Source: Flaveria trinervia
Taxonomy: Eukaryota; Streptophyta; Magnoliopsida; Asterales; Asteraceae
Direction: 5' to 3'
DNA length: 64,000 nt
NCBI GenBank assembly: GCA_025506515.1
Contig: CM046442.1
Span: 63,187,340 to 63,251,339 of the forward strand
Of the stretch, positions 21,100-31,917 are shown in pieces (position 1 is the stretch's first letter; each line of letters begins with the position of its first letter). The notes beneath the pieces are model-generated. The model was given only the letters and a program-made list of their open reading frames with translations. It had not been told where the DNA came from and did not search any database. The translations under genes were made by a program, and so were the position numbers.

Positions 21100-21464
21100 T
21101 TTGTCACTACTTAGACCAAAATGATAAGAGCTCCAGGTCTATACTTACGTATAACAAAGGATATCACCATTTAATCATGTGCCGACGAGAGCTCTAGGTC
21201 AGTACTACCATACAGCAGAGTGATCATCACTCCAGGTCAGTACTACCGTACATCAGAGGAGATAAGCACAAGTACAAGACACATAAATACACTAGACATG
21301 ATTCAAAGATATGGCTTATAAGATTTGTATCATGGTGGGTGAAAGATCAATTCTCAATCCAATTTTTATCGGGACTCAGTTTTTTGTGCAGGCCAAAAAG
21401 GATTGCGTAAATCCAGATGTCCTTAATCATATATTTTAATTTAAATCATGATGTTGCTGCCTAC
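21100..21464 (-). repeat. Flank duplication, copy 2 (365 bp of RE4 beside RE5)
   Basis: It begins directly at the RE5 LTR end (…CCTTACA | TTTGTCAC) and ends CTGCCTAC, after which RE4 continues with TCTATTCTTC. In copy 1 the same CTGCCTAC runs into the truncated RE5 LTR. It carries the same three CAGGTC hairpin boxes. Confidence 0.88.
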
Positions 21465-22440
21465 TCTATTCTTCAGGCTGAGTCTACCAAGCATATCATT
21501 AAAGCATCTATTTGTTTCTCTATTATTTACACTTAAAAATAAGATGTGAATAACATTACTTACTATCATTTCTCATTTTTCAAATGCAAGTCATGCAAAA
21601 ACAAACATTTCAAAAAGATATACAATCATTTCTCAATCATCTCGAATCAAGAATCTAGTTCCCAGTTCTTTTTTCATTTTTATTTACTTATACTCTCCTC
21701 CTAAATTTATATTTTTGCAAACCTATTTTTTTTAATTTTACTTTTTCTATTTGTTTATATTTTGTTTTTAATTTTCTTATAAAACTATACAAAAATAAAA
21801 AAAATTATCAAAGAAGGTCTTCCAAACTACACTGATTATCAAGATAAGAAATGAATTATCAAGAGATATGCAGTGACTGTGAAGTGAGAACTGTGATAAT
21901 GCACATAAAAATCCAGATTGTGGATAAAATACCATGACCTTAACCTGTTTGCGCCACATCAAATTTGAATAATGAATAATCCCTGTCTGTAAAACGGATT
22001 ACTAATAGTCCTCCTGAATTGTTCTTGCATTCATTAATAGATTAGTTTGAAAGGGGAACCCACGCCATCGTAGCCCTCGAAGTTCCTTTTTCATCAACAT
22101 AAGAAACCTGCTTCTTCACTCAACCATTTAAACAATCTGGGATATTTGTATCCTTCTTTTTAATTTGCAAAGTTTGTTTCGATTCAACTAATTTGGATTT
22201 GAATGAATTAAATTTGGGAAAGTATTTTATGTTTAAGATCAAAAGGAAATGAGTTTTGGGTTTAAACCTTTTGTCATTTTCATCTTTGGATCATGTGAAA
22301 CTGGCTTCACATGAAAATGTTTACATGGAGGGTTTTTCATCCAACCATTCAAAGATGTGTGATATTTACCTCTTGATCCAGAGAAGCAACTCGTGTTGCC
22401 TTTACCATCTGGAATATTCTTTGTAGACTTACCTTAAAAG
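21465..22440 (-). other. RE4 3' untranslated region, gag-proximal
   Basis: Noncoding, with faint gag C-terminal remnants at the upper end (22280-22440, Ser/Lys/Gly-rich text). It contains a block TGAGTCTACCAAGCATATCA (21478-21498) that is shared with RE6 and RE8, and a purine-rich tract in element sense near 21691-21701 (TAGGAGGAGAGTA) like an internal polypurine tract. No pol text was found. Confidence 0.6.
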
Positions 22441-24193
22441 AAGCAATTCGTTTTGACTTTACTATTCGAAGTAAGTCTTTGAGGGCACTTCTTTACCAAT
22501 GACCTTCTTTTCCACACTTAAAACAAGCCTTGAAAGGCTTTTGATGCTTGACTGAACCGTGTGATGCAGGTGGGGATGAGGATTGTTTTGATATTGTAGC
22601 AGATGCTTACTTGTTTTGGCATTTGCTATACTGAATAGGGAAAGAGATCTTCCTAGATTGACTGGGTTGCTTTGCAATTAGAGAAGAGTTCCCTATTGGT
22701 CTTGATTTAGGTCTTGGAAGCTTTTGTGACTTGAGAATGTTAGGAGACATCTTGATCTGTGAGGAACCAACACGCACCTCTGTGATTGATTCATCATCTG
22801 AGCTTCTCCAGTCTTGTATACATTCTCCAACGGATCTTGATTGACTCTCCTATGGTGTTGGATTCACTTATAGTATTTTGATTGCTTGATGATCCTTCTT
22901 TAACAAACCTGACAGGAACAAACGAAAGAATATTACCTGTTTTTAATTTGTTGAAGAAGGTTGGAGAAGAAATTGATATTGGTGTTAGAGCATCAGAGGT
23001 GGAATCATCATTAATCTTCTTATCAGGCTCCTACGTATGGAATCCCAAACCTATAGGAGAATCCTGCATATCTCTAACCTCTTTAAGATTAACGCTGCTT
23101 AAACCTGCATTAAAACTATTAGTTTCTACAGCTTCAATCAAATCATTAAATGGATGAGGTTGAGGCATAGGAGAGTAACAATAGGTGCTAAGAGGAGGAT
23201 AGACATATGGATTTTGACCACAACCTACTCCCGTTTTAATCCTAGCTCCCCTCTGTTTACATAGTAGCTCTTCTTGTTTCATTCGGATATGGTCCATCTA
23301 TCAAGCTTTGTTTTAAGCTTGCTTGTTTCAAATTCATCCAAGGTGGCTCTTTCGTTTAAAAGATTAATTTCAACATTTCTTTCAAGAAGAGTTCGTTTTA
23401 AATGATCATTTTCTTTTAATGCTACATTTAATTTTATGAAATACTTGGCTTCATTCTTTTTAAGTTCTGTGTTTATGGTGGTTAACTCCTTTTGGTTATC
23501 TAAAAGTAACCTATTAGCTTTATACACACCAAATAAACGAATTTTACAAGCAGAAGAATCCATATCCTGAACTATCTTGTTTGGAAGATCTAGGATGACT
23601 CTTTCAGTAGTAAGAGCCTTCTCATATTTGCAAACTCTAGTATTTCGCTTCCATTCCTCTTCCTTCACATCATCACAAACTTCAGCATTCAACTAAGCTC
23701 CACCTTTACTCATTGATGTCTGCTTAAGCTCCTCTTGTACCTCTTCAGTTCCAGGTTTCGGTAAACCGTCGGAATTGGTGCCAGATCCCTCTTCTTGTTT
23801 CTCTATGGAGTTTGAAGTGATCTTTAGAGTTAGATATGTTGCTTCATAGTACTCATGACGTTTGATATCCAACTCCATTTCTTTCAGTTTGTTGATTACC
23901 TCCATTAGTTTGTAATCCCGAAAGCCTCTACCTCGCTTAATCGACATGTCGTGTGAGTTCCATTCTGATGGGAGAGAATCAAGTAATCTCAAAACATGTT
24001 CATGATTTCCTAATTGGGAATCATACTTCTTCAGATTACTTGCCACCAACAAAAAACGATCAACAAAATCGGACATCTTTTCATTCTTTAAAGCTGCAAA
24101 ATTATTAAACCGACATTGTGCAATTGTGAGATTGTCAAATTCGAAGGATTTAAGCAGTTCTGCAAAAGCCATTTTTTGTTTAGTGTATTGCAA
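22441..24193 (-). pseudogene. gag: RE4 gag, broken
   Basis: The open piece 23693-24193 reads the copia gag core (MAFAELLKSFEFDNL, CRFNNFAALKNEKMSDFVDR, RLLDSLPSEWNSHDMSIK). Its N-terminal hundred or so residues are missing, and the leader lies directly upstream. Then come a coiled-coil piece (23279-23692: NTELKKNEAKYFIKLNVALK), a Pro/Tyr-rich piece (23031-23297) and a zinc knuckle CFKCGKEGHW near 22500-22540, whose last cysteine is displaced by a one-base slip. No protease follows. Gag without pol is the basis for calling RE4 non-autonomous. Confidence 0.8.
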
Positions 24194-25008
24194 TTAACCC
24201 TCCCAAAAGTATTTTTCCCAATAATTGTAAAATAATACTGCCCTCGGATAAATATTATTTGTAAATGTCATGCTAGAAAATCTTAGAAACTGGGGTCAAG
24301 CTGAAGAAATGAACTCAATTACTCGATGAAAATTTCTATTTCGAGTTGAACTCAATTAATCCCAACTAGGGAGAAAAAGTGATCTTTAACACTCGAATTT
24401 AGCTGAAGAAATGATAATTTCGCAGTGGTAGTTTCGCCGAAATTATAGTTTCGCAGTCCTAGTTTCACTGTGAACACTAGTTTCGCTGAGCCGACAGTAG
24501 TTTCGCTGGAAATTTTGGCAGGGTAGCCAAATGCCTAAAACAACTTAGTTTCCCCGAGAAGTTCACACGAAACAAGCTTGAACTTTCGTTCAATGATACT
24601 TTCGAGAGCAATTTCGCTTGTAATACGCACACAAGCATTGTTGAACTTTCGTTCAAGATCACTACTTTTGCTGAGATGCTGAAATTAACTACAAAGTGTA
24701 AAACACTTGTAGTTTCGCTCAAAGAACATTCAGTTTCGCTGGATGAATCTATAATTTCGCTGGACGAAGCTGAAAAGCTTTTTCAACACGAAATCAATCT
24801 GAAATCATCAAAAACTTAATGGATTTGAGATCTGATGATTAACAAAACTTCCCCAACCAAAAACAAACAAAATTCAAGCAAATTCCATAACAAATACACT
24901 CAAATTTGATCTAAAATTGATGCAAACTTGATATTGAACAAAAACACACAAATCCTCAACATATTTCCCTAAAAATCTGCAAATCTTCAGTGAATTTGAT
25001 CCAAAATG
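24194..25008 (-). other. RE4 leader with a GTTTCGCTG word array
   Basis: About 800 bp between primer site and gag. From 24418 to 24770 (plus strand) it has at least ten copies or near copies of GTTTCGCTG/GTTTCGCAG (for example AGTTTCGCTGAG, AGTTTCGCTGGA, ATTTCGCTGGA). There is no long frame. The chance frame 24477-24722 simply translates the repeats (Ser/Glu/Thr-rich) and is not supported as a gene. Confidence 0.65.
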
Positions 25009-25020
25009 GCTCTGATACCA
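25009..25020 (-). other. RE4 primer binding site
   Basis: GCTCTGATACCA on the plus strand, complementary to initiator Met-tRNA. It lies three bases from the 5' LTR end. Confidence 0.92.
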
Positions 25021-25023
25021 AAT

Positions 25024-25488
25024 TATAACTCCAGGATGATCAAACTTAAATCAAATCATGAAGATTTTAGATCAAAATATAATAAACACACTGAAATCCC
25101 TTTGATCTTTATTGATTGCAAAATATGTGTTTACAAATAATCCCCCAATCTATTGGTCATTTAACCATTAACCTACACTAATGACAATTAACCTATTTAT
25201 AGTTTAAACTAATTTTCACTAATTGCACTTAACCCCCTAGACTTAGGCTAATTAATACAAAATTACATATTAAGCATAAAAATGACTAAACACAAGATAA
25301 AATATATTTGGTTCACACAAAATATATTTATTACAATAAAACTCCTAGTCATCTAAATCTTCAACGTCTTGTCTCGGTTCCTCGTCTTGAACGTGACGGG
25401 TTTGACTTTTGTTTACTTTGACCATGACGTTGACTTTTGTTGACTTACACTGTGTTGGTAATATAGACTATCTTGTATAGCTCCAACA
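25024..25488 (-). repeat. RE4 5' LTR (465 bp)
   Basis: It matches 7334-7824 except for scattered substitutions and fewer TTGAC units. Its inner end reads TATAACTCC where the 3' LTR has TGTAACTCC, one base changed. TATA box CTATAAATAG in sense (25193-25202). It is followed by the right target copy tctga (25489-25493) and the resumed RE3 gag. Confidence 0.9.
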
Positions 25489-26860
25489 TCTGATGACTGC
25501 AATACCCAACTCCATCATGGTGGGGTTTGAGCATTGTAAGTCTGCTAAAGAATTGTTTGACGCACTTGCTCAGATGTATTCAAGCTCCAATGACTCCAAG
25601 AAAGACTCACTGAAGCAGCAGTTCGAGAACTTCACTTATATTGCTAGAGAGACCCTTAGCGAGCAGTATTTCAGGTACATGGATCTTATTTCTTCACTTT
25701 AGTTTGTGAAGATCACTCCTAAACTCAGAGATCTTACAAGAAGTTCATAAGTGCTCTTCCAAATGAGTGGACATTTTACCGTGTCTCAACAAAGAGGATA
25801 GAGAACTTGAACACTCATACCATGACTGAACTCTATGGCATCCTTGATGGATACCAGTTGGAGATGGAGAGTAAGAAGGGCCACCAAACAAGCAGACTTC
25901 TGAGTCTTCTTGCTAGCAACGCTTTAATGGTTGCTGAAAGCTCAGTACCCCCACAACCTCAGAAATACATGACATACAAGAAACATCCATCATGCTCCTC
26001 TCGACCTTACATCACTTTTCTTGAGACTCCAAGGTCTCAACAGGCTCAGCACAACTCCTTTGAGGACAGTTGTGCCTTTGTCTTAAGAAGTGGACACTCT
26101 AGTGATTTTCAATATTGTTTTGAAGTATATGGACATCGTCCAATAGATGGCTCTTTTAACCTGCAGAGCGAAGAAGTTCTTTAAGAGAACTAGAAGGCAT
26201 TTCCCTCAAAACCCAACTGCCAGCAAGTTTGGGTTTGATAACAACAAGGCCAAATGTTACAACTGTAACCAACTTGGTCACTTTGCAAGGGAAAGCAAGG
26301 CTTCCAAGACCAATCCGGGAACCCCATAGGCCTCCACACATCCCTCAACCTCAAATCCTACTGGAAATTCAACTGAAACAGTTATAATGGCTCAAGAAGT
26401 TGACTAGAGCTGCATGTAGAGGATGTAACTCCTGCTCAAGCTCTCATGGGACGAACAAATGATAACCAAGTATATGAACATCTCTGTAAGCCTGCTTGTA
26501 TAGCTAAGGTTAAATTATATCCGGATTATAGTATGGAAATTAGATCTGATATTAAGTCTTTAAATATCTTAAAATCTGATTTTAAAAGGGCTGAATCTGA
26601 CTATCAAAGGAAACTTGAAGAGTTAGAGAAAATTGTGTCCCTATTAAAACATGAACATACCAACTACAAGACACAAATAAAGGATAAAATATCCAAATTG
26701 TCTGAGGCTCAAGCCCAGCTTGTCACCGCTAAGGCTCAAGCCAGGAAGTATCTATCAAAACTTCCAAGCTATTATTGCATCATCCTCCCACTCCAAACTC
26801 TGTTATTAGAACAAAGGAGGGTTAGGGACCAATGAAATTTTTACACCACATTCTTATGAG
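25489..26860 (+). pseudogene. gag: RE3 gag core, first zinc knuckle and coiled coil
   Basis: Reading pieces: AIPNSIMVGFEHCKSAKELF (25493-25702), TMTELYGILDGYQLEM (25807-26184), and a knuckle CYNCNQLGHFARES (about 26250-26295) in which the final cysteine is serine, so zinc binding should be impaired. Next is a coiled coil (SDFKRAESDYQRKLEELEKI, 26446-26835). Frames change at least three times. The order and wording match RE5 18543-20109. Confidence 0.78.
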
Positions 26861-27660
26861 TAATTAAGACAACCTAGATATGGTACTGAAGAGCAAGAGG
26901 TTCCAACTGTTGACCCTTCTTCACTAGAATTAAAGGATGAAGCAACAATAGTGGCCACCACATGGAAGGACAGGTAAATGTATCCACCTCTCCCAGTGAA
27001 GATTAAACCCTAACCACCAAAGCCATAAGAAGTAGAGCTAAAGCTGCTAAAAGAACTACCAAGAAAGTGGCTGAGTCTAAGCTGAAGATTGACCCAAAAC
27101 AGAAAGGTGTCTTTATCTCAGCTGGATTCCAAGTGGTAAGTACTTCTGATCCAGGAAAGAAGTGTAGTACCAGCACTCCTGTTCTGTCAAAGGAACAAAA
27201 GTTTAAGGGAAAAGTTGCTGATGAAGAGAAAAAGCCCAAGAAACAACAACCCTCACATTCCAAAAGACTAACATTACATGCATCATTTGTGGTCTGCAGA
27301 ACCACATGGCTAAAGATTGTTATTACAATCCTGCTAGCACACATTATGCAAATAATGTTACAAAAGAAGGAGTCAGGGAAGGTTTCTCGTTTGGACCATA
27401 TCAGATGGTCCAAGTGATGAAAAAGGGAAAGCTAGTTTGTGAAGCCAGTTTTTCTTCAGAAGAATCTCCTTCTTACGATGGGAAAATGGCTTCAGAAGCA
27501 AAAGCAGTTAAAGTTTGGAAGAACAAGAAAGCTCCATTGAAACCATCCCAGAAGAATACTACTTCGGAAGAAAAGGTGGGGAAAGCTTCTTCTGAAAAGA
27601 AAGAAGCTTTGGAAGAATGCCAAGCTACAAAAGCTCAACAAGCTCATCCTTTATGATCAA
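26861..27660 (+). pseudogene. gag: RE3 gag C-terminal region
   Basis: Basic piece TKAIRSRAKAAKRTTKKV, then a second CCHC knuckle (CIICGLQNHMAKDC with YNPAST, about 27280-27325) split across two frames. A Ser/Lys/Glu-rich tail to 27655 follows, with CTTCGGAAG-like words in the coding strand (SEEKVGKASSEKKEALEE). It is homologous to RE2 5590-6119. Confidence 0.72.
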
Positions 27661-27831
27661 CAAAACGATGGATTGGAAGATCAAGGAAGATGCTGTAGCA
27701 CAAACCTCTTCTTGAAAGACATCCATTGAACCCCCATGCTTAACTTTTGGTTCAATTATGTCACTATCTTTGGAGGAACCCAAGACCAACAAGGCTTGGG
27801 TCTTCAATGAATACTAATAATCTCATCTTAT
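27661..27831 (+). other. RE3 gag-protease junction
   Basis: Decayed coding text between the gag tail and protease. It corresponds to RE2 5200-5330, where the plus-strand text ACCCAAGCCTTGTTGG is found in reverse. No separate gene is seen. Confidence 0.5.
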
Positions 27832-29085
27832 GTGCGGGGACATCGATATGACAAGAACAACAATGTCTGGATTGTAGACAGTGGATGTTCCAGGCACATG
27901 ACAGGGAATAGATCTCTCCTTCAACAGTTTCAACACTATGATGGAGGTCCTGTCCAATTTGGAGGTCAAGTCGAAGGATATATTTCTGGAAGAGGGAGTA
28001 TATCTATTGGTAAGTCAAAAGTTGAGAAAGTTAACTTTGTAAAACAGCTTGAACATAGTGTGTTAAGTGTTTCCCAATTCTGTGATCAAAAGCACCAAAT
28101 GTTTTTCACAGAGCTTGAGTGCATTATCCTTAAACTAGGGATGACATTTTCTCTGGAATTGATGCTTCTTAGATCTCCCACGAAAGGGGATATGTACAAG
28201 CTTGATATGAACAATGCTTCCCCAATGGGTGAAGTATCATGCTTTCTTTCCAAAGCTGATAGTGATGAGTCAACACTTTGGCATAAACGTATGTGTCATG
28301 TAAATTTTAAGACAATGAATAAGTTGGCTAAAAATAACTTGGTACATGGTTTTCCTAAAAAGGAAATTTTCTGCAAAAACAACTATGTTGCATGCTTGAA
28401 AGGGAAGCAACACAGGACCTCTCATAAATCCAAAAGTGTTAACTCCATCACCACACCATTACACTTACTACGCATGTATCTCTTTGGGCCCACAAGAATA
28501 ATGAGCATTGGAAGGAAACCATACTGCTTTGTGATAGTTGATGATTTTACAAGATTTACATGGGTATTCTTTTTAAGGACTAAAGATGAGACTGCTCAAA
28601 CATTTAAATCTTTTATTCTTAAAATAGAATATGAAATTGATCACAAGGTTAAGATTATTAGAAGTGATCAATATAATGAGTTTAGGAACTTCATTCTTGA
28701 CTCATTCTGTAACTCAAAAGGGATTGCCAGACAATATAGTTCTCCCAGAACTCCTTAACAAAATGGTGTTGCTGAGAGGAGGAACATGACACTTATTGAG
28801 GCTGCTCGAACTATGTTAGCTCATTCCAAACTACCTCTAACAATATGGGTAGAGGCAGTTAGCACTGCATGTTATGTGCAGAACAAATTTCTTGTAGTTA
28901 AGCCACATAGAAAAACCCCTTATGAGCTATGGAAAAAGAGGCCACCGGTCATTTGCTTTCTGAGGTCCTTTCGCAGCAAGTGTACCATACTTAACAAAAA
29001 GGACAATTTAGCAAAAATTGCAGAAAATTCGGATAATGCTATATTTGTTGGATACTCTTCTAGCTCTAAAGCTTACAGGGTATAA
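27832..29085 (+). pseudogene. pol: RE3 protease and integrase, broken, catalytic residue changed
   Basis: Protease DSG is present (WIVDSGCSRHMTGN). The GAG-pre-integrase HH pair (LWHKRMCHVN) and CC pair (CVACLKGKQH) are intact. The first integrase aspartate is lost: where the family has LHMDLFGPT this copy reads LRMYLFGPT. The second region reads RSDQYNEFRN. A stop (near 28756) precedes NGVAERRNMTLIE, which carries the glutamate. The tail reads VGYSSSSKAYRV. It could not act as an integrase. Confidence 0.85.
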
Positions 29086-29815
29086 AACATTAAGAATCAA
29101 CAATTTGAGGAGTCATCCAATATAGTTGTTATTGAGCACACTCCTTATGTTAGGGGGAATGGCCCTCATCATATCATTCATTTAGAATTGTTTCCAAACT
29201 TTTCTAAACCTTCTTGTGAGAATGTTTCAGTTGGAACAGGTGCTCAAAATGATGCTGCTACTAATGCTCATCAACTATTTGAGCTATCTAGACCTCTTCC
29301 AAGTTCTCTAAGACATGCAACAATTCAAGCTCCCACTATTCACAGATTAGAAAGTATAACCATATACAGTAATAGTGAAGCTTTAACAAGTCAATCACCT
29401 GCTGATCCGCAAAACTCATCAGGTGATCCAACACAACACCAAGCTGAGAGAGGTAGCATTTTGAAGGAACAAGTGACTGTTAATGCTACTCCATATCCAA
29501 CAATTGATGATGTTTCTCTTTCATTCATCAGTCCTCATTGAATGAACTTGAAACAACAGTTGGATAAAGTGTTCCAGTTCCTCAGCAAAATATGTCTAAT
29601 CTGGACTTAGCTTTGCAACTGGAAGTGATTCCTCGTTTACGGATTCACAATACATATCCAGCAGACAACATCATTGGGGATGTCTCTGAAGGTGTGAGAA
29701 CAGGAGGCCAAACTCATCATTGGAATGTCTGTTTGTACTCATGCTTCTTATCCCAAATGGAACCCAAGAAAGTGGAAGATGCCTTGAAGGATAGTAGATG
29801 GGTTGAATCGATGTA
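29086..29815 (+). pseudogene. pol: RE3 integrase-RT linker
   Basis: Ser/Thr/Pro/Gln-rich text in several frames (29188-29541, 29592-29816) without enzyme motifs. It includes a phrase like TYPADNIIGDVSEGVRTGGQ, the usual lead-in to copia RT. Frameshifts are near 29095, 29545 and 29816. Confidence 0.6.
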
Positions 29816-31279
29816 AGAGGAGCTGCTTCAATTCAAAAGACAGAAGGTTTGGAACCTATGTTTGCTACCATCCGGTCAAGTACCAATAGGCACTAAATGG
29901 GTTTTCAGGAACAAAAAAGATGACAGAGGCTTGATTATGAAGAACAAGGCAAGAATGGTAATTCAAGGATACACTCAAGAGGAAGGAATTGATTATACTG
30001 ATGTCTTTTCACCTGTTGCAATACTTGAGGCAGTTAGGATCTTTCTTGCTTATGCTGCTTCCAAGAACTTTACTGTCTACGAGGTTGATGTGAAGTGTGT
30101 CTTTCTATGTGGGGATATAGATATGGAAGTGTATGTGTGCCAACCTGAAGGATTTGCAGACCCACAACATCGTCACTATGTGTGCAAGTTGGATAAAGCT
30201 CTATATGGGTTGCACCAAGGCTGTGGTATGAGAATTTGTCTCACTTTCTCCTTAAGAATGGCTACACCAGTGGAACCATTGACAAGACTTTATTCATAAG
30301 GAAGTCTGGAAAGGACATTTTGCTTGTTCAAGTCCATGTTGATGACATCATATTAGATTCTTCAAATGACCAAATGTGTAAGGACTTTGAAAGTATTATG
30401 AAGAAGAAGTTTGAGATAAGTTCTATGGGAGAAATGGAATTTTTCCTTGGAATTCAAGTGAAGAAACTAAAGGAAGGATTTTTCATTAATCAATCTAAGT
30501 ATGTTAATGACATCTTAGAAAGATTTGAGATGAAAGATTGTAAACCAGCCAAGACACCCATATCCAGAAACCATAATATTTGTCCTGACCTTGAGGGGGA
30601 GGATTCTAATCATCATTAGTATAGGGTGATTATTGGTTCTCTAATGTATCTTACAGTTAGTAGACATGATATTATGTTTGCCACTTGTACTTGTGCAAGA
30701 TATCAGGCTGCTCCAAAGGTGTCTCACCAAGCTGCTGCCAAGAGAATCCTTAGATACCTCAAAGGAGCACCTAAACTAGGTCTCTGGTATCCTTGAAACA
30801 ATGATTTTAATCTCTATGGATACCTTGACCGTGACTATGGTGCCTGCAACATTGACAAGAAATCAACATCAGGAGGATGTCAATTTCTTGGTGGAAGGAT
30901 CATCTCATGGAAATGCAAGAAACAATCCTTTGTCTCTATATCAATTGCTAAACCAGAATACCTTGCTACTACTAGTTGTTGTGCTTAGCTATTATGGATT
31001 GAAAATCAGATGTTGGACTACAGATTCAACCTTATGAGTACTCCTATCCATATTGACAACAATAGTGCTATCTCCATCACTGAAAATCCGGTGAAGCACT
31101 CGAAGACAAAGCACATTGATAGCAGGTACCATTTCATTAGAGATATTCATGAAAAGAATCTAATTAAACTAATCAATGTTGATTCAAATGAACAATATGC
31201 TAATATGTTCACCAAAGCTTTTGATGAACAAAGATTTAAGTATCTTATAACAGCTATTGGGATGATAAACATTGATTAG
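29816..31279 (+). pseudogene. pol: RE3 reverse transcriptase and RNase H, broken
   Basis: RT pieces: GTKWVFRNKKDDRGLIMKNK, GYTQEEGIDYTDVFSPVA and VDVKCVFLCGDIDMEVYV (29862-30299). Then comes the YVDD position, which reads HVDD (LVQVHVDDIIL, about 30330). Stops lie at about 30617 and 30795, and there are frame changes. RNase H ends with NSAISITENPVKHSKTKHID and the tail NMFTKAFDEQRFKYLITAIG (stop 31279). The HVDD change and the stops would abolish activity. Confidence 0.83.
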
Positions 31280-31917
31280 ATTACCTCTTTTGAAAACATT
31301 TTAATGTGTAAAGTCTTATGTCAATACAAATTAAGCCATGTTACAAAAGATCTCTCTGAAATTTTCTAAGTATAAATTTCTTCCGAAGAGAAATTAACCC
31401 TCGAAAGTTATCTTCATACCTTCCGAAGCAAAATTTCTCCAAGGATAATTTTCATCTTGGAAGAGTTTTTAGTCTTGGAAGAAGCGATTGATTTAATATC
31501 ACATCTACTTTCGAAGCTTACAAAATCTCTCTCTTCGGAAAGCAATCTCTACTCTCAGAAGTAAACTTTATCTTCGGAAATAGGAATTTCCTTCGGAAGA
31601 CAAATTACCTTGGGAAATGTTTTATATTCAGAAGATATATTTTATTGTGTAACGGAAATCTCTTGGGCCCCACACTGTAAAAAGCAAAGATTTTGTTAAT
31701 GATGTCGGATTATTTAACTGAATTAAACCTTACCGCCTCTGTCACTTCATCCACTAAACCGTCATTTCACCTTATCCTAACACTTTACCGCCATTCCACC
31801 CTCTTTTAAATAATCCTGACTGTTCACTCTCATCTTCTTACCACAAACTTTACAGCTCTAAAAGTTTCCTTGCTTCCAAATTCACCCAAACTCAAACTGT
31901 TTTACCTTCACTTTACA
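31280..31917 (+). promoter_or_regulatory. RE3 spacer between RNase H and ORF3, CTTCCGAAG word array
   Basis: Noncoding. From 31380 to 31620 it holds CTTCCGAAG/CTTCGGAA words and variants (CTTCGGAAA, CTTTCGAAG, CTTGGAAG). This is the same word as in the RE3 LTR U3 (6185-6460) and the equivalent spacer of RE5. Downstream (31730-31900) the sequence becomes C- and T-rich (CCACCCTCTTTTAAATAATCC), like a plant promoter or leader, with TTTAAATAAT about 110 bp before the ORF3 ATG. Confidence 0.6.

Larger units (their letters stand above)
7334..25488 (-). mobile_element. RE4: non-autonomous gag-only LTR element (TR-GAG type), carrying RE5 inside
   Basis: The LTRs are at 7334-7824 (3' LTR) and 25024-25488 (5' LTR), with target pentamer tctga on both sides (7329-7333 and 25489-25493). 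The primer site is at 25009-25020 and the polypurine tract at 7825-7841. After subtracting RE5 and one copy of the flanking duplication, RE4 is about 5.85 kb. It holds a degraded gag with coiled coil and zinc knuckle, but I find no protease, integrase, reverse transcriptase or RNase H text. Pol may have been lost before or after transposition. Clean LTRs and target duplication show that it inserted as a complete unit. Confidence 0.85.

Noticed and set aside
24477..24722. 81-codon minus-strand frame in the RE4 leader
   Set aside because: It is a translation of the GTTTCGCTG word array. Low complexity, no family similarity, and it overlaps the region between primer site and gag.
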